From assembly GCF_008704495.1 (NCBI RefSeq), contig NZ_CP023699.1, forward strand, positions 5,580,001-5,644,000: DNA of 64,000 nt, read 5' to 3'. The position numbers and the translations under genes are program-made. Shown piece after piece: positions 60,548-64,000 of the stretch (within the stretch, counting starts at the first letter, position 1; the number at the start of each line of letters is the position of its first letter). A model generated the notes under the pieces. The model did not search any database. It was not told the origin of the DNA and was given only the letters and a program-made list of their open reading frames with translations. This DNA is from Streptomyces kanamyceticus. GTDB taxonomy: Bacteria; Actinomycetota; Actinomycetes; Streptomycetales; Streptomycetaceae.

Positions 60548-61321
60548 ATGACAGCCACGGTCGCGGAGCCTAACGACACCCTGCGTGCCGTCCGTATCGG
60601 CATGCGCATGAGTCAAGAAGATCTGGCCCGAGCCTTGCGCCGGGCAGGTGAGGAGCTGGGGGAGCGCAACGAAGCCAGCAAGCGGCTCGTGCAGCGTTGG
60701 GAGGCTGGCGTCAGCCGCTCCCCCCGGGGTGTGTATGTGAGAGCCCTGGAGCGAGTCACAGGGCGCCCCGTTGAGGAGCTCGGGTTCGCACTGGCAGTTA
60801 TGGCACGAGTGCACGACGACGGAGCAGGGGGGCACGACATGGACCCCGACCCGGAAGGTGTGGCTGCGGCGTCCGCCGAGACGGATCCAGCGACCGAGGC
60901 TCAGGGGCAGTACGGCGGAGTCTGGCTGTCCAGGTACGAGTACTACTCATCCGGCCGGGACAGTTCCTACGAGGGCAAGCACTACGTAGTGGTGGTGCAG
61001 ACCGGCAACCGGCTCACGGTGCGGAGTCTGCCCGGAGCGTCCGCCAGCCCGGACAGCCCGCTCTCCATTGACTTGACGTTGGACCAGTCCGTTGTCACCG
61101 GGTCATGGACGGAGCAGACCGCCCCCGACGGGTACTACCAGGGCGCCCGCTATCACGGGGCGGTTCAGATGCTGGTGGAGCCGACCGGGCGCAGGATGGC
61201 CGGGAAGTGGGTCGGGTTCGGGAAGGACTTCGACGTGAACACCGGGCCGTGGGAGCTGCGGCTCATGGACCCGTCGACCCGCAAGGCGACGCTGGAGCGC
61301 TACAGCCGACCCCCTGAGTAG
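60548..61321 (+). CDS. XRE-family regulator with C-terminal beta-barrel-like domain
   Basis: A 257-residue protein. Residues about 10-65 are an XRE/Cro HTH: LRAVRIGMRMSQEDLARALR and ASKRLVQRWEAGVSRSPRGV. After a short acidic linker, about 120-250 is a beta-rich region (GVWLSRYEYYSSGRDSSYEG, then HYVVVVQTGNRLTVRSLPGA, GRRMAGKWVGFGKDFDVNTG-PWELRL) resembling a lipocalin-like sensor. The early codons (ACA, CCT, CGT, AGT, CAA, GAA, GAT, CGA) are unusual for this genome. It is divergent from the orphan gene and may control the island. ATG at 60548 chosen; the ribosome site is weak. Confidence 0.85.
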   Translation: MTATVAEPNDTLRAVRIGMRMSQEDLARALRRAGEELGERNEASKRLVQRWEAGVSRSPRGVYVRALERVTGRPVEELGFALAVMARVHDDGAGGHDMDPDPEGVAAASAETDPATEAQGQYGGVWLSRYEYYSSGRDSSYEGKHYVVVVQTGNRLTVRSLPGASASPDSPLSIDLTLDQSVVTGSWTEQTAPDGYYQGARYHGAVQMLVEPTGRRMAGKWVGFGKDFDVNTGPWELRLMDPSTRKATLERYSRPPE

Positions 61322-61412
61322 GGGCGGCGCGGGGCGCAGGGATCTTTATGGTGCTCGCCCGAGTCAGCACGAAGCCAGCACGCTGCCGCGCTGCCCCCGC
61401 GGGCACAGAAGC

Positions 61413-61442
61413 GGCCCGGCCACTCCGAGGAGTGGCCGGGCC
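61413..61442 (+). terminator. Strong hairpin terminator in XRE-citrate synthase gap
   Basis: GGCCCGGCCACTCC and GGAGTGGCCGGGCC are perfect 14-base inverse complements separated by GA, so in RNA a 12-pair stem with a small loop. It would stop transcription from the XRE gene. Confidence 0.8.
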
Positions 61443-61612
61443 GGTATTAGCGGCGGCGGCCGCCTGGAGAAGCGTCCTGCGATGCCCTACCAGTCCCCCT
61501 CCTGGCTGGCACGGGCCCTCAAGTCCCGGTTGCTTGACCGGACCTGACCCGACCTGGCTTGGCCGGACCTGATCTGGCGTCGGGTGGCCGGTGGCGTGAG
61601 GTCGGGCCTGGA

Positions 61613-61636
61613 GGGGGCGGGTGGGTGGGGTGAGGC
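61613..61636 (-). repeat. Right 24-bp inverted repeat bounding the island
   Basis: Reads GGGGGCGGGTGGGTGGGG then TGAGGC on the + strand; inverse of 58896-58919 at 23 of 24 bases. It also contains a four-tract G-quadruplex motif and resembles the G-tract of the inverted block at 8798-8813, so it may instead belong to that family. Confidence 0.55.
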
Positions 61637-61692
61637 AGCGGTGTCACGGGGCCGAGCGGGAGTTCCCGGCACCAGCCTCGTGCCGGAGGCCC

Positions 61693-62793
61693 TCAGCGCG
61701 CGATCTCGTCGTACCCCTCGATCGCCTGCGGGCCCCGCGACGCAGGTCCCACGTACCGGGCCGAGGGGCGGACAAGCCGCCCCGTCCGCTTCTGTTCGAG
61801 GATGTGCGCCGACCACCCCGCGGTGCGCGCACACGTGAACATCGACGTGAACATGTGCGCGGGCACCTCGGCGAAGTCGAGGACGATCGCCGCCCAGAAC
61901 TCCACGTTGGTGGCGAGGACGCGGTCGGGGCGGCGGGCGTGCAGCTCGTCCAGGGCCGCCTTCTCCAGCGCCTCGGCGACCTCGAAGCGGGGCGCCCCCA
62001 GCTCACGCGCGGTGCGGCGAAGCACTCGCGCACGCGGGTCCTCGGCCCGGTAGACCCGGTGCCCGAAGCCCATGAGGCGCTCGCCCTTGTCCAGGGCCTG
62101 CTTCACGTACGCGACCGCGTCCCCCGTGCGCTCGATCTCCTCGATCATGCCGAGGACCCGGGACGGCGCCCCGCCGTGCAGCGGTCCCGACATCGCGCCC
62201 ACGGCCCCGCTCAGCGACGCCGCGACATCGGCCCCCGTGGAGGCGATGACGCGCGCCGTGAACGTGGAGGCGTTCATGCCGTGCTCGGCGGCCGAGGTCC
62301 AGTACGCGTCGACGGCCTGCACGTGCTTGGGATCGGGCTCTCCGCGCCAGCGCTTCATGAAGCGCTCGACGACCGTGTCGGCCTTGTCGATCTCCCGCTG
62401 CGGCACCATCGGCAGACCCTGGCCGCGCGCGGACTGGGCGACGTAGGAGAGGGCCATGACGGCGGCGCGCGCGAGGTCGTCGCGGGCCTGCTGCTCAGTG
62501 ATGTCGAGCAGCGGGCGCAGCCCCCACACGGGCGCGAGCATCGCGAGCGCGGACTGGACGTCGACGCGGATGTCGCCGGAGTGCACCGGGATCGGGAAGG
62601 GCTCGGCGGGCGGCAGACCGGGGTTGAAGGCGCCGTCGACGAGCAGGCCCCACACGTTCCCGAAGGAGACGTGGCCGACCAGGTCCTCGATGTCGACGCC
62701 CCGGTAGCGAAGGGCGCCGCCCTCCTTGTCCGGTTCGGCGATCTCCGTCTCGAACGCGACGACTCCTTCAAGTCCGGGTACGAAGTCGGACAT
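61693..62793 (-). CDS. Citrate synthase family protein (citrate synthase 2)
   Basis: A 366-residue enzyme condensing acetyl-CoA or a related acyl-CoA with oxaloacetate. Active-site segments: SAAEHGMNASTFTARVIAST, GAMSGPLHGGAPSRVLGMIE and MGFGHRVYRAEDPRARVLRR, which supply the catalytic His and binding Arg. This short form is a second citrate synthase of actinomycetes, also called 2-methylcitrate or type II-like; precise substrate preference is not predictable. ATG at 62793 has GAGGAG seven to twelve bases before it. It diverges from pdxH. Confidence 0.93.
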   Translation of the reverse strand: MSDFVPGLEGVVAFETEIAEPDKEGGALRYRGVDIEDLVGHVSFGNVWGLLVDGAFNPGLPPAEPFPIPVHSGDIRVDVQSALAMLAPVWGLRPLLDITEQQARDDLARAAVMALSYVAQSARGQGLPMVPQREIDKADTVVERFMKRWRGEPDPKHVQAVDAYWTSAAEHGMNASTFTARVIASTGADVAASLSGAVGAMSGPLHGGAPSRVLGMIEEIERTGDAVAYVKQALDKGERLMGFGHRVYRAEDPRARVLRRTARELGAPRFEVAEALEKAALDELHARRPDRVLATNVEFWAAIVLDFAEVPAHMFTSMFTCARTAGWSAHILEQKRTGRLVRPSARYVGPASRGPQAIEGYDEIAR

Positions 62794-63124
62794 CAGGCGG
62801 CTCCTCGTGATGTGTTCGACAAGATGGTTTCGAGAGATGGGGTTGCGATCAGCTCGTGACCATGTGTCAGAAGTGGGCAATTTCGGTCCGGTTCCGCGGT
62901 CGTGTGCGTCGACTTCGCCGACTCGCGGTCCGGAACGGTCATCCCGGTGATGCCCCGTGAGGCTGGTGGTCACCCAACCGATTCGGCAGCAGGACGATAT
63001 CCCTTGGTGCCACCTTTGGCGATCGAATGCGGCACTCAGTGCCACACGTCACCTCTCCGTGGCGTAGTGCGCCCCGTCGAGCGCCCCTGCGTCCGCGCTC
63101 CTACGTATACGGCAAGATGACCGC
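62794..63124. promoter_or_regulatory. Divergent promoter region of citrate synthase and pdxH
   Basis: A 331-base gene-free gap. GGCAC-TCA-GTGCC at 63031-63043 is a perfect palindrome, a possible operator. TATACG at 63109-63114 lies about ten bases before the pdxH GTG, which may make that message leaderless or nearly so. Nothing else was recognised. Confidence 0.5.
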
Positions 63125-63796
63125 GTGACCGACTCCAGTGCCCCCGTTCCCGAACCGGCCTACATGCGAGAGCAGTACGTCACCGACGGGCTCGCCGAGG
63201 CCGCGCTGCCCGGCGACCCCCTGGAGCAGTTCGCGCTCTGGTTCAAGGAGGCGGCACGCGCGACGGGCGCCGTCCACGAGCCGAACGCCATGGTCGTCTC
63301 CACGGCCGACGCCGAGGGCAGGCCCAGCTCCCGCACGGTGCTCCTGAAGGGCTTCGACGAGCGCGGCTTCGTCTTCTTCACCAACTACGAGTCCCGCAAG
63401 GCCCGCGAGCTGTCCGCCAACCCGTACGTCTCGCTGCTCTTCCCCTGGCACCCCATGGCCCGCCAGGTCATCGTCTCGGGCACGGCGGCACGCGTGGCCC
63501 GCGAGGAGACCGTCGCCTACTTCCGCACCCGCCCACACGGCTCCCAGCTGGGCGCCTGGGCCAGCGCGCAGTCCTCCGTACTCACCTCGCGGCGAGAACT
63601 CGACCGCGCGTACGCGGACTTGGCGGCGCGCTACCCGGAGGGCGAACAGGTCCCGGCCCCACCGAACTGGGGCGGCTTCCGGGTGACCCCGACGGCGGTG
63701 GAGTTCTGGCAGGGGCGATCGGACCGCTTGCACGACCGTTTGAGGTACGTACGCGAGGCGGGCCAGGGGTGGCACCTGGAGCGCCTCAGCCCGTGA
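63125..63796 (+). CDS. pdxH: Pyridoxamine 5'-phosphate oxidase
   Basis: A 223-residue FMN enzyme that oxidises pyridoxamine or pyridoxine 5'-phosphate to PLP. Motifs: [73 protein letters not shown] and the C-terminal [20 protein letters not shown] with [10 protein letters not shown], the PLP/FMN-binding signature. GTG at 63125 begins [11 protein letters not shown]. It stands alone, opposite citrate synthase. Confidence 0.96.
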   Translation: MTDSSAPVPEPAYMREQYVTDGLAEAALPGDPLEQFALWFKEAARATGAVHEPNAMVVSTADAEGRPSSRTVLLKGFDERGFVFFTNYESRKARELSANPYVSLLFPWHPMARQVIVSGTAARVAREETVAYFRTRPHGSQLGAWASAQSSVLTSRRELDRAYADLAARYPEGEQVPAPPNWGGFRVTPTAVEFWQGRSDRLHDRLRYVREAGQGWHLERLSP

Positions 63797-63799
63797 GAT

Positions 63800-63925
63800 T
63801 TCCAGCCGGGCCGGAAAATTCGGCTGGACCGGGCAATTTCCCCGGGCCGGGCAATTTCAGCCGGGCCGGGGAAAAATCAGCCCGTCCGGCGTTTGAGGAC
63901 GAGCCAGGCCGCAGGCCGCGACCGG
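63800..63925. repeat. Intergenic repeats after pdxH
   Basis: CCGGGCAATTTC occurs at 63829-63840 and 63847-63858, an 18-base period, inside GCCGGGCCGG-rich DNA. CAGCCCGTCCGGCGTTTGAGG at about 63879-63899 is a diverged copy of the dispersed element seen at 4551-4566 and 36744-36762 (CAATCGCCGGASGGGCTG, inverted). It lies between convergent genes and probably terminates both. Confidence 0.65.
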
Positions 63926-63950
63926 CATCAGCCCACCCGCGGACCGGCCG

Positions 63951-64000
63951 CTACCCCGTCAGGACCCCGTCCAGAAACGGCTCGATCGCCGCGCGCCAAG
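63951..64000 (-). CDS. C-terminal fragment of a gene running off the window, TetR-like tail
   Basis: On the minus strand a frame reads WRAAIEPFLDGVLTG followed by TAG at 63951-63953. RAAIEPFLDGVLTG is typical of the end of TetR-family regulators in Streptomyces, but 16 codons cannot settle the family. The body of the gene is beyond the window end. Confidence 0.5.
   Translation of the reverse strand, partial: WRAAIEPFLDGVLTG

Larger units (their letters stand above)
61322..61692. other. Gene-free gap between XRE and citrate synthase genes
   Basis: Contains the hairpin terminator at 61413-61442, then short direct repeats of TGGCCGGACCTGA type at 61540-61600 (for example TTGACCGGACCTGACCC and TTGGCCGGACCTGATCT), then the right 24-bp inverted repeat. 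No gene seen. Confidence 0.7.

Noticed and set aside
58896..61636. Transposon or integrated plasmid
   Set aside because: No transposase, integrase or tRNA attachment site was found; only the inverted repeats and composition suggest mobility.

Overview
This 64-kb window is chromosomal DNA from a Streptomyces species. It is very G+C rich (around 70% or more by eye), third codon positions are nearly always G or C, GTG starts are common, and neighbouring genes often overlap as ATGA/GTGA. The gene content is typical of the Streptomyces core: futalosine-pathway menaquinone genes, a conservon with CYP157/CYP154 P450s, serC, pdxH and a second citrate synthase. From memory, the order resembles the SCO4320-SCO4390 region of S. 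coelicolor; I could not check this. No rRNA, tRNA, CRISPR array, transposase or integrase was seen.

0-8.3 kb: a siderophore ABC importer (ATPase cut by the window edge, two FecCD permeases) faces a HAD phosphatase across an iron-box-like site. Then come a small membrane protein, a cold-shock protein with a C-terminal extension, mqnD-mqnB, a DUF2771 lipoprotein and an MFS exporter. 8.3-11.9 kb: a DUF3027 gene sits between two long gene-free blocks. These carry inverted copies of one repeat system: a tandem array of about 63-66 bp hairpin-bearing units plus an 81-bp G-quadruplex-rich block. This is the strangest structure in the window.

11.9-32.5 kb: a giant sacsin-type GHKL ATPase, a secreted protein, a P-type ATPase, an NCS2 purine permease, a MarR/MFS pair, a GNAT enzyme, a 2',3'-cyclic phosphodiesterase, a 28-residue membrane micropeptide, an aldo/keto reductase, a Uma2-family nuclease-fold protein, a DUF418 protein, an AraC/orphan pair, an MBL hydrolase, an SGNH hydrolase and a membrane-anchored propeller-like protein. 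32.6-45.3 kb: a TetR regulator and a DrrAB-like exporter share an intergenic region with three copies of one palindrome. Then serC, a six-gene conservon (cvnA-B-C-D-CYP157-CYP154) in which the CYP157 lacks the ExxR arginine, and a fused FAD/Fe-S oxidoreductase.

45.3-58.8 kb: an SPFH protein and an NlpC/P60 hydrolase lie behind a DosR/DevR-like box. A LysR gene and an EamA exporter diverge across two identical-spacing palindromes, followed by a roughly 380-bp structured inverted repeat. A seven-gene operon follows (TIGR03084 protein, AtuA-like, carboxylase beta and alpha, acyl-CoA dehydrogenase, enoyl-CoA hydratase, TetR); it looks like a terpenoid or branched-chain acyl-CoA degradation pathway with its own regulator. 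58.9-61.6 kb: a small accessory-looking island (kinase-like protein, orphan, XRE regulator) is bracketed by 24-bp inverted repeats matching at 23 of 24 positions. 61.7-64 kb: citrate synthase and pdxH diverge, and the last 50 bases hold the C-terminus of another gene.
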